From the NCBI GenBank assembly GCA_964058805.1, contig CAXKVV010000894.1:1-31615 (forward strand): a stretch of 31,615 bases of DNA, read 5' to 3'. Position numbers and translations under genes: made by a program. The stretch comes from Schoenoplectus triqueter. Its lineage: Eukaryota > Streptophyta > Magnoliopsida > Poales > Cyperaceae. The notes under the pieces were generated by a model. That model was given only the letters and a program-made list of their open reading frames with translations. It was not told the DNA's origin and made no database searches. Shown in pieces: positions 1-10,234 of this stretch. Position 1 is the first letter of the stretch. Every line of letters begins with the position of its first letter.

Positions 1-91
1 CCCGAGGGTCAGCCACCTCGAAAGAGTAGGAGGTGGTGGGGTATTTATATCCTCGTCATTCACCCTAATATTTCATTGTGGGATTAATGGG
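1..91. other. unassigned left edge
   Basis: I see no gene in this edge. It is moderately GC-rich compared with the rest of the window and may be the continuation of the PMD copy that starts just downstream, but it does not align with the second PMD copy. Confidence 0.3.
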
Positions 92-818
92 TTTGTTCCG
101 GGGTTAAGCAGCGACCTCTCCTGATTAGTGGGCCATCTTTCATTGCTTTCTCTTCTTCCCTCTTCTCATGATTTATCATTAGTCATCAATTTTATTTTCA
201 TTTATTCATCTATTCATCCTTGATATCTTTCAAGGGTAAACAAAGAGCCACCCACCAAGACGAGTCTTGAACGCTCGAAAGGCTTGTCTTGGTGCATTAT
301 TTCTTATTATTCATCACTTCATTTCTCATGACGTCTTTTCTTCTTCGGGTATTGTAGTTCCATCTCATGACGCCATTCCGCGTCGCCCCTTGAGTCATTA
401 TCATTCTTTTTATGAGGATCCTAGCGATTGGACTCCTCTCGTCTCAGCCATCCGAGCGACTCCTGTCTACCCGCGAGGCGGCGGTTTATTCTTCAGAGAT
501 GATTAGCCTCATGACATCATGCCCCTTCAGCCCTTAGGCGTTGCCTCTACGGCTCCTTTGACACATCTCCTGGGCAAGGAGATTATCGACGGGGAGGCTC
601 ACAGATGGACTACTGCTCCCTTCATCACTCCTTTAGAGTGCCATGGATATCAACTAGAGTGGACCCGGTATGTGCTCATGCGGGAGGGGACTCTGCTCAG
701 GCGAGCCGGGATATATGACTCGGTTTTCTTGTCGATGTTTCATTATCATATCGACACACCCTGGCTACGGGCCTTTTGTGAGAGGTGGAACTATTCCACC
801 AACACTTTGTTCATCGAT
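92..818 (+). pseudogene. truncated plant mobile domain (PMD) gene fragment, copy 1
   Basis: The segment is homologous to the longer PMD copy at 14551-15285. The shared 5' non-coding block begins at TTGTTCCGGG, and the frame from about 340 encodes EDPSDWTPL, PLTHLLGKEIIDGEA, LEWTRYVLMRE and FHYHIDTPWLRAFCERWNYS. The ERWNYSTNTLFID block corresponds to the conserved ERW..TNT(F/L) block of PMD (aminotransferase-like) proteins, which are transposon-associated in plants. A single in-frame TAG at 504-506 interrupts an otherwise continuous frame; copy 2 has a histidine codon there. Homology stops at about 818, just before the helix that normally reads ELTPTLWEI, and copia sequence follows. It is therefore a 3'-truncated, non-functional relic. 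The family call is good; function is unknown. Confidence 0.7.
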
Positions 819-825
819 TGAAAAA

Positions 826-1697
826 ATGTATAATAGATTGCTATCTATTCAAAATGAGTTTACAGATTTAGGTGAACCTCTAACGAATAATGTAGGTAAA
901 ATCCTAAAGGTGATACTTCGAAGACCAAGGTGGCAAGTGTTTGTCTCCGCTCTATAAGTGATGCAAGGAATAAATGATGCCTTCACACTGAATGATTTGT
1001 ATACTCATCTAAGATGCTTTGAAGAAAAACTGAAACAAACAGGAGATTATCATGTAGAGCCAAAATAAATTATTTTCCCCGCTCAAAGCAATGTCAAGCA
1101 CTTTCACCCATCAATCTCATTTGAAAACTTTATTCAATCACTTGACCATTAAGTTTCCAAAAATGTCATGTTCCTCTAAAAAATGTTCAACGGCATGCTC
1201 AACTTTGAGAATAAATTCAACAAAGAAAGAGATAAATATGATAAGAAAGTGATATACTTCGGATGTCATAAGAAGAGACATACCATTCATTCTTGCTTCC
1301 TTCTTTTCTCCCACCTCAAAGGTATCGATGGCACAAATCGTCAAGATCGAAAGTACAAATCGTCCAAGGATGGGTTCAAAGGAAAACGAAAAGCCAAAGC
1401 CATGAATGCAATATGGAGTATCGACTCGGATGATGATAATAATGACTATGACAATGAAGCCTCTCATTCTCAAGAAGTTAATTTCACACTCATGGCCATG
1501 ATAGAGGGCATATCAAGTGGCATGAATTTGAAGACTATCATCATCTTCAAAAACATCACCGACCCCATCACCATTGAGCTCTTGCATAAGATTATCGAAT
1601 CAAAGAAGTCCAAGACTCAATTATCCACCATGATGTGTGCTCAAGCTACCACCTCGACTTCTCTCAAGCAACCCTCTCCATGTTCACATGAAGAAAT
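826..1697 (+). pseudogene. gag: copia Gag, N-terminal part (UBN2-like and first zinc knuckle)
   Basis: The frame beginning with an ATG at 826 (MYNRLLSIQNEFTDLG, then KILKVILRRPRWQ) matches the copia Gag UBN2 pattern of an F..L..LG helix followed by KILR.LP..W. Stops occur at 955-957 and several places up to about 1170. The frame from 1183 holds a degenerate knuckle at about 1249-1290, YFGCHKKRHTIHSC. Spacing fits CX2CX4HX4C, but the first cysteine is tyrosine (TAC, one transition from TGC). An acidic stretch (WSIDSDDDNNDYDNEA) and NFTLMAMIE follow, as in SIRE-type Gag. The frame is cut at 1697 by the hAT insertion and resumes after the duplicated target at 2021. It is a pseudogene. Confidence 0.7.
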
Positions 1698-2020
1698 TAG
1701 AGGTGGCAGAACCCGACCCGACCCGACAAACCCGCCCGACTCGCCCGGACCCGAACCCGACCCGACCTGATTTTTTAAGAAAGTCAAACTGACCTGACCC
1801 GACCCGAACCCGACCTGACCTGACCCGACCCGAGATCAAATGGCCTTCAATCCAATCAAAATCTATCAACGATCTGAAAAAATACAACATGTAAATTGAC
1901 CCGACCCAACCCGACCCTGACCCGACTCGGCCCGACCCGATTTCTTCTAGAAAGTCAAACTGACCCGACCCGCCCGACCCGAACCCGAACCCGACCCGAC
2001 CCGCCCGATTGCCACCTCTA
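1698..2020. mobile_element. non-autonomous hAT element, nDart-like TIR, 323 bp
   Basis: The ends are perfect 10-bp inverted repeats: TAGAGGTGGC at 1698-1707 and GCCACCTCTA at 2011-2020. A perfect 8-bp target duplication, GAAGAAAT, lies at 1690-1697 and 2021-2028. The TIR matches the start of the rice nDart/aDart hAT family (TAGAGGTGGC...), and 8 bp is the hAT TSD length. The interior is mostly degenerate CCCGA repeats, plus two direct copies of AGAAAGTCAAACTGACC at about 1779 and 1951. There is no coding capacity. It sits inside copia gag, so it is younger than that element. Confidence 0.9.
1712..2010. repeat. CCCGA-type low-complexity repeat inside the hAT element
   Basis: Degenerate pentanucleotide CCCGA/CCTGA blocks at about 1712-1768, 1793-1832, 1898-1940 and 1962-2010 flank an AT-rich core. 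This is by far the most GC-rich and CpG-rich patch in the left 10 kb. The glycine/arginine-rich translation of its minus strand is a product of the repeat and not a protein. Confidence 0.8.
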
Positions 2021-2825
2021 GAAGAAATGATCAATGTTGCACCTCCAACATCAATATTGCAGGTTGTCAAGGAACCTATGATGCCACCTTTAATAAAGCC
2101 AATGACATATTCGTCAATTGCGTCATCCTCTATAAACACAACTCTTGAGGTACAATCTCCACCCAAGATAAATTACTTTGCTAACCTACCTAGTGATAGT
2201 GATGAGTCGGATGATGAGTTTTGACCCATATGTTATTCCTTGCCCAAGCAATTTTATTGATGATTCTCTACCTCATTTTAGAACCCTTACACATTTTAAT
2301 TCCTCCACCAACATTCTTAAAGCAATAATTCTTGAACTTGAGAAAATGATAACTATTTACCAATCTATCATGGATGAGTTTGAAAGAACAAAACTTAAAT
2401 TGTCAAAATATAAGGATGAAAATGTTATTTTAAATGTTCAAATTTAAACACTAAAAATTGAAAATAGGGCTCTCAAGATAAGTGATGATATGAAAGATAT
2501 CACTACCTTGGACCTTGAGCTAGTATATGGGACTAGACGTTCTCATGATAACTCGGGTGTAGGATTTATTAAAGATTCATCTTTATCAAATTTAAAACCT
2601 AGAAAGAGCCCAACATTGAAATGGAAACAATCTAAAAATATTTTTGTTCAAAATGGCAAACCTATGATGGATAAGAATGGTAAACCAAATAATCATACCT
2701 ACCAATATGGGTATACCAATAAGAAAAATACCAAGACTACCTATATGCCAAAGGATGATAATAAGGTATACCATAGGGGTCATAATGGTTGGTCTTATGA
2801 AATTGAAAATAAATTTTTTTTTTAA
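2021..2825 (+). pseudogene. gag: copia Gag, C-terminal part (coiled coil)
   Basis: This continues Gag after the hAT element. The frame from 2021 runs to SDSDESDDEF and a TGA at 2222-2224. An apparent one-base gain in the TTTT run at about 2218-2221 moves the reading to the frame FDPYVIPCPSNF. That frame has a predicted coiled coil (LELEKMITIYQSIMDEFERT then KLKLSKYKDENV), an in-frame TAA at 2445-2447 that is one C-to-T change from CAA, and then DNSGVGF, which corresponds to the conserved (F/Y)DKSGLGF region of SIRE-type Gag. It ends at a homopolymer run at 2813-2825 that probably hides another shift. Confidence 0.6.
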
Positions 2826-2994
2826 AAAATTGAGAGATCAAAGGTCATATCTCAACATGTTAAAAAAGTTCAAACAAACATAATTTCCAAAGGAAAAATA
2901 AGCTCATTTAAGTTAGTCAAGTTTCAAGAGCTAGCATCACATTTCAAGTCTAATTTTGTCCAAGGAAAATGGCATGTTTCAACAAAAACTATTT

Positions 2995-3036
2995 TGTAAC
3001 TATTGTTGTCAAATATGTCATATTTTGTTGCATTGT
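2995..3036 (+). pseudogene. second copia Gag zinc knuckle, motif intact
   Basis: Translation from 2995 gives CNYCCQICHILLHC, an exact CX2CX4HX4C pattern. It is followed by a basic stretch and SVAWVPK, the usual context of the second knuckle in SIRE-type Gag. The surrounding reading frame is broken, so the motif survives by chance. Confidence 0.65.
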
Positions 3037-3248
3037 GACTTTAGAAAGGAAAACAACAAGAGTGTTGCTTGGGTTCCTAAGGTCAAGACCTAGAATGTGT
3101 ATAATAAATTTCTCCTTAATAATCCTTATTGTGAAAATTTTAGGTGGAGAAAGTTGTCAAGATATATATTAATTGATTATAATTCTTTACTTTTTCTAAT
3201 GACTAATATATATTCTTGTATGTATGTTTGATCTCCATTGAAATTACT

Positions 3249-3373
3249 TGGATAATAGATAGTGAATGTACCAACGATATGACCGGTAATAAAATAAATT
3301 TAAAAAATTTACAACCAATTGATGGGAGTATAGTCACATTTGGTGTTAATCAAGATAAAATTATTGGTATATG
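3249..3373 (+). pseudogene. copia protease active-site region
   Basis: Translation from 3249 gives WIIDSECTNDMTGNK, followed by an IDGSIVTFG block. It corresponds to the W.LDSGCSRHMTG protease motif and downstream VTFGDN of copia Pol. The catalytic triad DSG is DSE here (GAA for GGA, one transition). The frame stops at about 3373. Confidence 0.7.
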
Positions 3374-3511
3374 ATCGATAGAAAATCAATATATAATCAT
3401 TACCAATGTGATCTTGTTGAAGACCTCAATTTTATGATAATAGATATCATATCACTTTTAATTCACATGCTTGTCAACTTATCAATAGTTCTACTAACAA
3501 ATTGCTATATC

Positions 3512-3675
3512 AAGGAAAAAGGGATAAAAACATGTATTATTTATATTTAAGTCATTTCGAGTTTGGTGAAACATGCTTGAGTGTCATAACATCCGATTCT
3601 TGTCTATGGCATCAAAGATTAGGTCATGTCATAATGGACTTAATCAAAAAGTTAGTAAATCTTGATTTTGTTTGA
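3512..3675 (+). pseudogene. copia GAG-pre-integrase fragment
   Basis: The frame gives RDKNMYYLYL, then SDSCLWHQRLGHVIMDLIKK, which is the HX4H part of the GAG-pre-integrase/integrase zinc-binding domain (LWH.RLGH). It ends at a TGA at about 3673-3675. The expected C..C half (LCDAC) follows in a shifted frame near 3706-3725. Confidence 0.7.
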
Positions 3676-3759
3676 TGATTGCCAACAAAAAGGTATGAAC
3701 TTGAAGTGTTATGTGATGCATGCATGCAAGATAATCATATAATATGAAGTTTCAAAGTC

Positions 3760-4375
3760 AAAAAAATGATATCTACTAAGATTGATATTATCCGTAGTGA
3801 CTATGGGAAAGAAGTTTGAATACTCCGCTCCATATAAGGGGTATAGACATGAATACTCTGCTCCATAAAGGTATGATTTTTGCCTTAAAAGGGGTATAGA
3901 CATGAATACTCCTTTCCATATACTCCACAACAAAATATAGTTGTAGAGAAGAAAAATCGAACATTATAAAAGCTTGCCCGAACCATGCTTCATGAGTATT
4001 CTATTCCAAAATTTTTATGGGTCGAGGCAGTTAATACGACATGTCATTTAGTTAAACTTACGTCCACTATTTAAGAAAATATCATATGAGCTATGGATTG
4101 GCCGCAAGCCTAATTTATCATATTTTAAAGTGTTTGGTTCTAAATATTTTATATTGAATGAGGCATCAAAAGTTACTAAAATGGACTCAAAATCAATTGA
4201 AAGAATATTTATAGGATATTTCTCCATAAGTAAAGCCTATAGAGTCTATATACCAACATCACAGATTATGGTAGAATATGTACATGTCAAATTTGATGAA
4301 ACTACTAACTTTGGGGTTAAGAAAGTTCATTCTATTGTAGGTGATGGAGCTAAAAAAAAATAATGTAACAAATGA
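3760..4375 (+). pseudogene. copia integrase, internally deleted and rearranged
   Basis: After the zinc-binding half, IIRSDYGKE (the RSDHGGEF block) follows almost at once, so roughly 80-100 residues of the catalytic core are missing at about 3780. A small direct repeat follows, then the PQQN and VERKNRT motifs, LARTMLHEYSIPKFLW, and from 4130 the ORF FGSKYFILNEASKV...GYFSISKAYRVY. The order and sequence are those of copia integrase ending in the C-terminal GY...KAYRV(Y/F) region. No downstream reverse transcriptase is visible. Confidence 0.7.
3817..3920 (+). repeat. imperfect tandem repeat inside copia integrase
   Basis: The 20-mer GGGGTATAGACATGAATACT occurs at about 3838 and 3891. A related GAATACTCCGCTCCATATAA unit precedes them. 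The repeats split the integrase reading between RSDYGKE and PQQN and look like a local duplication after the element died. Confidence 0.6.
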
Positions 4376-4520
4376 AAATTAAGCCATAATTGTTGAAGGT
4401 GTTCAAAAACCTCCAACAACCATGGATGGAGAACATGTTATCGATATGGCTCAACAAGAAGTATAAAATGCTCCAATAACTCAAGAACCGCTTCCTCTAC
4501 TGTTCCAACAATTTGGCAAG

Positions 4521-7450
4521 TTACTTCTTTGGTAAATTCAAAAATCATAAAATTACGGGTTATTATTTTTATCATAAGGGTAAAAATGATAGAATGACGG
4601 ATTGAGAGAAAATCCAAATTGAGTCATACATTAGTTTTTGACCATGAAAGAACATAATTGAATGTAATGATGCATATCATAAGATCCTTACCCAATTGTT
4701 CTATGTCAACATGGAGTTTATAGATGAACCATGAGGATTTACTACCCTTGTTTGTGGTTAACTAATTATAGTCACAATACCTCAACTTACCAAATGGTTC
4801 TCATACCTTGAAACCGGTGAACAAATATATGCATATCGTAAATGGTTCAAGATCACCGATGGTACAATAAGAGATGGTTTGTACCTCGATTGATAAATGA
4901 TAGAGAAATCGTTACAACCTATTTACCAGTCATCCATAGGTTAGTTTTTCACTTCATCAATAATATTTTAACTTCAAAGGCTACCTTAAAAACCAACATG
5001 GAGATAAATTTCATCTTTTATTTGTGTCATCATCTCTCAATGAATAGGTAATTTTATATCCTGTTCATTATAATAAGCCATATGTAATATGCATATAGGG
5101 TTAAAATGCAAACCTACCTTACGACAACCTAATAATCCGAATCTACCAACTACACATGAGGGAAATACCTCAAAGAAATAGGATTTATCACACAAACTTA
5201 TTTCATAATGTTTACCCCTGAAAATTCGAGGAATTAAAAAAATAAAATATCTAAAATTCAAAGAGAAATTTGAAAAACCCGAAGAGACTTAACTCAAGTC
5301 CAAAAGCACCAAGAAAAATAGAAGAATTCACATAAATGCTCAAAAATTAAAATTCTTAAGAAAACAATTATATGCCAAAGATTTAAAAATTCAAATCGAA
5401 AACCTATTCGAAACCTAAAATCTCAAAACTCAAATTTTATGGCAAAATCAAATTCTTCATAAATTCTAAATTTTTTCATATATTATTTGATATTTTTGGA
5501 GTTACGAAAGTTAAAGAAATTATCAATTAATATAATAAAAAAATAATTGATCAAGCATTAAAAATTAATTGATGCTTGATTAAGAAGAAAAATGGTAAAT
5601 AAAAATTATCATAAATTTTGTTATATTTCACAAATTTTTTGAGCAAATTTTGATGTAATTTGGACAATGAGAAATAATTTAAAAGCAAAAGAGAAAAAAA
5701 TAAAATCAGCAAATGGAGTACTCCAATTGCTCCAATTAAAAATCAAAATGGAGGGATGCAATTAAAATTCAAACTGGAGGGGCTAAATTTGAATTTTTCC
5801 CGGTTGCTACAGTTACGCGCTAGAGTCCGAGATTTCCCCACTACTCAAAATCTAAAAATGGAGCCTATGGTCTTGTGTAATGAAAACTCACAAAATGGTT
5901 GAGCTGTTCGGGAGAAAACTGAAGGAGAAGTTTTTGATCCAAAAATAAAATCGAGCAATCTGAGCCATAATTGATCAAATTGACACTTCAAACACCTTCT
6001 TCATGGTCACAAGAGATTGTTTGAAATTTGGTTGAATTTCAAAGCCCCAAATCGGTGAGATCACAAACTCACAAATCTGGTCCAAAATCGAGTTGTTCAA
6101 ACTCTATACTGGAGTATTCTATTGATTGAATGGACATTATAGATCAATATTTAGAGTAAATGAGATACTAATCAAGATTTAAAACACAAGAAATGAAGGA
6201 GAATGACTATGGGGCTTGAAATCGAGTTTGAAGGTAAAAATAAATCTCGGGTGAATAATTAGGATCCGACAAGTGCTAAAATACAAGAAGGGAATGACAA
6301 GAATGATAAGAATGTATTTGAATCTCTAGAACCTTCTAGAAGTCCCTACAATCATCTGATTACCAAATGGTAATTGAGGATGATAAATTTATAAATTTTT
6401 AGCAAACAAAATAAACTCCACTTGTGCTCTCAGCTATTAGAACATATTGAAAACACTTAGAAGTGATCTAATACATCATAAAACATTCAGAAGAATATGA
6501 AAAGATAAATGAAAGGAGTTGGTTCATGAATTTGTCAAAAAGAAAATCAAACTTATCTCAAACACCCATCTACCACCCCATATGTTTATTTAAACTTCTC
6601 TCTTTTTTCAAACATAAGACACAACCTATTCCAAGATGAATGTTAATTCAAAACACAGCCAAAATCAATTGAAGCTCAAACTTGACACACAAAAAATTTA
6701 ATCTTTGAGTTGAGATCAAAACCAAAACTAAATATACAAGATTCAATCAATTTCTCTTCTATTCAAGCTATAAATTATATTTAGGTAGGTCTTTATCCTA
6801 TAAATATAGATATCAAGAGTGTATTGGAGCTGGTAGTTCTGATTTATGTAATAAATATGAAGTTTTGATTTGCAATATCGATTTTTCTTTGATGTTTTTA
6901 TGTTGCAATTCGATCTTCTTTATTTTTTATCATTTTTTTAGCTCAAATCTATATATAAATATTATTATTAAATATTAGATGGAGGTTAAAATGATGTATT
7001 TAAACCATTTAAGATTGATAAATCTCTTATAAACGCAAAATCAGCCTTAAAATGACTGAAAATATAATAAAACGAAACTTAGGATGAACTTTACTCTAAA
7101 TCTTACAAAACTTTCAAATTTTGTAGAAATATATCATATAAATCTATACAAACTGATTTTATATTTTTTTATTTTTCTATAAAAAGTTATAATCTTTTTA
7201 AATCTGAACAACAACAAATTTTGGTACAATATTTTTCCTCTTTTGCCCCTCAACTGATTCAAAAATAAACAATTATACGTATGCTACTCCGATTTAGTTC
7301 AAATTTTGTGAAAATTTAGACATAGTTATAATGTATCTTTTTATAAATTTTCATAATTTTTGGAGTTTGTTACAATTTTCTATGAATTTATGAATCTTCG
7401 GCTTGTAAATTATAATTTTCTTGTTCATAATAAAATACAAAAAAATACTT
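4521..7450. other. AT-rich non-coding stretch, no gene recognised
   Basis: I see no convincing coding sequence on either strand. Short open frames near 4842 and 5261 have no recognisable family. The stretch 5630-5830 (TTTGAATTTTTCCCGGTTGC and flanks) has the low-complexity look of an old LTR interior or end, but no paired terminal repeat is visible. Confidence 0.5.
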
Positions 7451-7459
7451 TGTAAAATT

Positions 7460-7685
7460 CTTGTGTTGGCTGAGTTCAGTCGTGAGCCCTTAGTTTTGAA
7501 GATTTATAAGGTATGTGTTGGCTAATACAAAGTCACGAGCCATTGCTTTGATTTAAAATGCAAAAATAATCTTTATAATTAATAAAGCTCCTCTAAATCT
7601 TATGTCGACTAGTACAAAGTCATCAACCTTTAATTTTAAAGAGTTATAAGACTTGTGTCGGCTAGTATAAACCTGTGAGCCTTTG
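7460..7685 (+). repeat. four-copy degenerate repeat, about 33-40 bp unit
   Basis: A unit close to CTTGTGTCGGCTAGTA, then CAAAGTCGTGAGCCTTT, recurs at about 7460, 7510, 7599 and 7651. Spacing is uneven (about 50, 90 and 50 bp) and AT-rich linkers lie between. There is no coding potential. Confidence 0.6.
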
Positions 7686-8282
7686 TCTAAATGAGAAATT
7701 AATAATTAAAAGGTTTAAATTAAAAAAATGAGTTATTTTTCTAAAAATTGAGCTATTTTTTAATTTTCTGAATTTTTTTTGAAACTTCTTTGTTAAACAT
7801 CTCCAAAAGTATATTAAAATAATTTCAAATAAAAAGGTTTTTAACATAAAAGTTGTTCATCATAACCTTATAAATATAGTCATGATATGGCCCAAAAGGT
7901 TTCTTAAGTAATTTTTTTAATAATATCCAAAATACCTCAGCTGTCCAGTTCAACCCTTTACTAGAAAAGAATTAAAAAATTATACTAATACGTGAATGTG
8001 TCTGTGCGACTCTTTTTCATGCGCTCCGCACCGCTGTGGCGATGAGATACGGAAGAAGGACACGGAGATCCCTCCCGAGCGTGTATTTGTTTAGGGTCGA
8101 TTGAACTCACCGCTCAGACCCATTGGGATGCACATTCAAGAGGTTTTTGTTAATTGGGGATACTTTTAGATTCCGATGGGTGCAAACCCTCATCGTTAAT
8201 TATCTTGAGATACTAACCTCGAGGCACCTCTGAATCTCAAAATAGGTCAAGTGCTTCGGTGATGGGACCACTAAAGAACCCT
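7686..8282. other. no gene recognised; GC-richer patch at 7990-8280
   Basis: 7686-7980 is AT-rich and featureless. 7990-8280 changes abruptly to mixed composition and begins the repeat-bearing non-coding unit to its right. It could be the leader of an unrecognised retroelement, but no LTR or primer-binding site was identified. Confidence 0.4.
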
Positions 8283-9417
8283 GGACTTACTAATAGAGTA
8301 GTCTAGTGAGGCAGGAATGGCAGAGAAGACAAACTTACCAACAAATTAGTTCTATCTTCGGGATACAATGTAAATTGAATCTACAAACAGATCGATTCAA
8401 CTTACATAGGGTATTGACAAGCGAACTTACTACAGATCAGTTCAGAGTTTTTAGAAATAAGTGAAAATGAACTTACAAACAGATCTGTTCAAATTCAAAA
8501 CAGATAATAAATACAGATACATGATCAGTTCATTAAAACATATGATAAAGGTATAGATGAATTTACTACAGATCAGTTCATGGTAACAGTGATAGGGGTT
8601 TAGATGAACTTACTACAGATCTGTTCATTGAAACATATAATAGGGGTATAGATGAACTTACTAAAGATCAGTTCATGAATGTAGGTAAAAAGGATACAAG
8701 TGAACTTACTACAGATCAGTTCACAAACACAGATACAGTGTAAATTGAATCTACTAACAGATCGATTCAACTTACGTGGAGTGTAGACAGACGAATTTAC
8801 TACAGATCAGTTCGCTGATTGATGATAGATACAGATGAACTTACCAACAGATCAGTTCATTCTGTGATAGAGAAAGATGAACTTACTACATATCAGTTCA
8901 ATCTTTATAACTCTGAGAGACGACCTTATAAATAGATTAGATCAATCTCTACGGAAAGATAAAAGATGAGACTACTAACAAATCGACTCGATCTTGATTG
9001 ATCTACAAGATGAACTTACTAACAGATCATTTCAATCTTAACTAGTCAACAACCAATCACACAAAATACAACTCAAAACACTAAGCCGGTTGATCTTGAG
9101 GTTGGTGAATCAGAAGACGGGTGGATATGGCCCACTTGTTCATCTTATTGATCTTCTAGATCATGAATTTCAGGCACTGAGCGGATTCATAAACCTAGGA
9201 AACACTCTTGCACATAAAGTCAAACATGAAGCGCTAAGCTAGTTCAACTTTGAGGCATGTGTGTTAGTGAATGAACCTACAAATAGATCTGTTCAATTTC
9301 ACTTTTTAGAAGACGAACCTACTACAAATCAGTTTAATCTTGTGGCTTGAGAGATAAACTTACAAACAGATCATCTTAGGCTAGAAGACAAACTTACAAA
9401 CAAATCAATTTAGTCTT
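8283..9417. repeat. array of about 20 short hairpins with covarying stems
   Basis: The unit recurs irregularly about every 40-65 bp to 9040, then again at 9272-9417. Its core is arm, then TTACTACAGATCA or close, then the inverted arm; the commonest form is TGAAC...GTTCA. Examples are 8423-8443, 8468-8491, 8605-8627, 8653-8675, 8700-8723 and 8835-8860. Variant arms stay complementary: TTGAATC/GATTCAA (8375-8400), CGAA/TTCG (8792-8814), GTGAAC/GTTCAC (8700-8723) and GAG/CTC (about 8968-8990). The hairpin at 8369-8406 has 13-bp arms with one mismatch. No coding frame crosses the array. Confidence 0.8.
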
Positions 9418-9510
9418 GCTAGCATGTCAAATCATGAACAGTTGTTCAAGACACATAGTCGTTAGACAATGGACAGAGTCCCTACAGTTATCTTGTTTGA
9501 CCGATTCATG

Positions 9511-10142
9511 GATTTAGAGTTACCTTGTACACAAAATTAAACTAAGAGCTCATGGCTGGTCTAATATTGAGACAAGTTTGTTAGAAAGTGAGCTTCTAGA
9601 CAAACCAGTTCAGAAGCTGCCATATTGTGATGACTCATTAATAGTCAGCAAAATGTATCACCATTTTATTAATCATTCATCACTTTAGAAATCGTATAAC
9701 GATTCAATGAATCGTTACAACATTTCTGGAAGATAGCAGGCCTGTCAGAGAGTTGGTCAAACGTTCAAAATATTGCTAACGTTTTATAAAGCGTTTAATA
9801 TTTTAATGAATTGTTATAATTATTCAAGAAATCGTTATAACGATTCCTTAGAATACATAGACTTATCATAGAGCAGTCAAAACATTGCTGACGTTTTGTA
9901 AAGCGTTGAATGCTTTGATGAATCGTATAATGATTCAAGGAATCATTATAACGATTCCTTATGTAAGGATACTAATGTCCTTTTGTAAGGGATACTCATC
10001 ATCCCTCATCTGTACACTACCAACCCTAGGAGGCAGCTTGTGCATTGATAGATTTAGGGTAACCATATACACAAAACTAGACTCAGAGCTCTTGGCTGGT
10101 CTAATATTGACACAGGTCTATTAGAGAGTGAGTTTCTAGACA
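9511..10142 (+). repeat. 92-bp direct repeat, 540 bp apart
   Basis: The segments 9511-9602 and 10051-10142 align closely through GATTTAG.GTAACC, ACACAAAA.TA, GGCTGGTCTAATATTGA and GTGAG.TTCTAGACA. A second, shorter duplicate (about 10011-10048 and 10197-10234, sharing CTAGGAGGCAGC-like and GTGCATTGAT words) overlaps the right end. Together they suggest a higher-order tandem structure for the non-coding block 9420-10300. Confidence 0.65.
9690..9956. repeat. palindrome cluster, AATCGTTATAACGATT type
   Basis: A perfect 16-bp palindrome AATCGTTATAACGATT lies at 9830-9845. Near-copies lie at 9690-9704, 9920-9936 and 9941-9956. Between them are a second palindromic type, AACG-TTTTATAAAG-CGTT (about 9778-9797), and its variant at about 9888-9907. 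The cluster is built from about 120-bp repeated blocks and has no coding frame. Confidence 0.7.
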
Positions 10143-10234
10143 GTTCAGCTTAACTCTTCTCATCTAGCCAGATCATGGGTTTATGAGCAGATCAATCCCA
10201 TATCTGTGCACCACTAGCCTTGGGAGGTAGCCAG

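Larger units (their letters stand above)
822..4520 (+). mobile_element. degenerate Ty1/copia retrotransposon, SIRE/Maximus-like, without LTRs
   Basis: Copia domains appear in the expected order but in broken frames: UBN2-like Gag, CCHC knuckle, acidic linker, coiled coil, second CCHC knuckle, protease site, GAG-pre-integrase (WHQRLGH), and pieces of the integrase including the PQQN..VERKNRT block and ELWIGRKPN..FGSK. An extended Gag with two knuckles separated by an acidic stretch is typical of the SIRE/Maximus lineage. I found no LTRs, primer-binding site, reverse transcriptase or RNase H. The 5' end is cut at the PMD junction near 818, and the 3' end fades at about 4450-4520. A 323-bp hAT element is inserted at 1698-2020. 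It is long dead. Confidence 0.8.

Noticed and set aside
1684..2166. 160-codon minus-strand frame rich in Gly, Arg, Ser and Val
   Set aside because: It is a translation of the CCCGA repeats inside the hAT element and runs through both TIRs.
5037..5261. 74-codon minus-strand frame with hydrophobic segments
   Set aside because: No recognisable family, AT-rich context and no supporting start or splice signals.
7990..8130. Possible rRNA or tRNA-like GC patch
   Set aside because: No tRNA A/B boxes and no match to rRNA sequence that I can recognise.
8283..9417. CRISPR-like array
   Set aside because: The repeated part is a short degenerate hairpin, spacing is irregular, no cas genes exist and the context is plant nuclear DNA.
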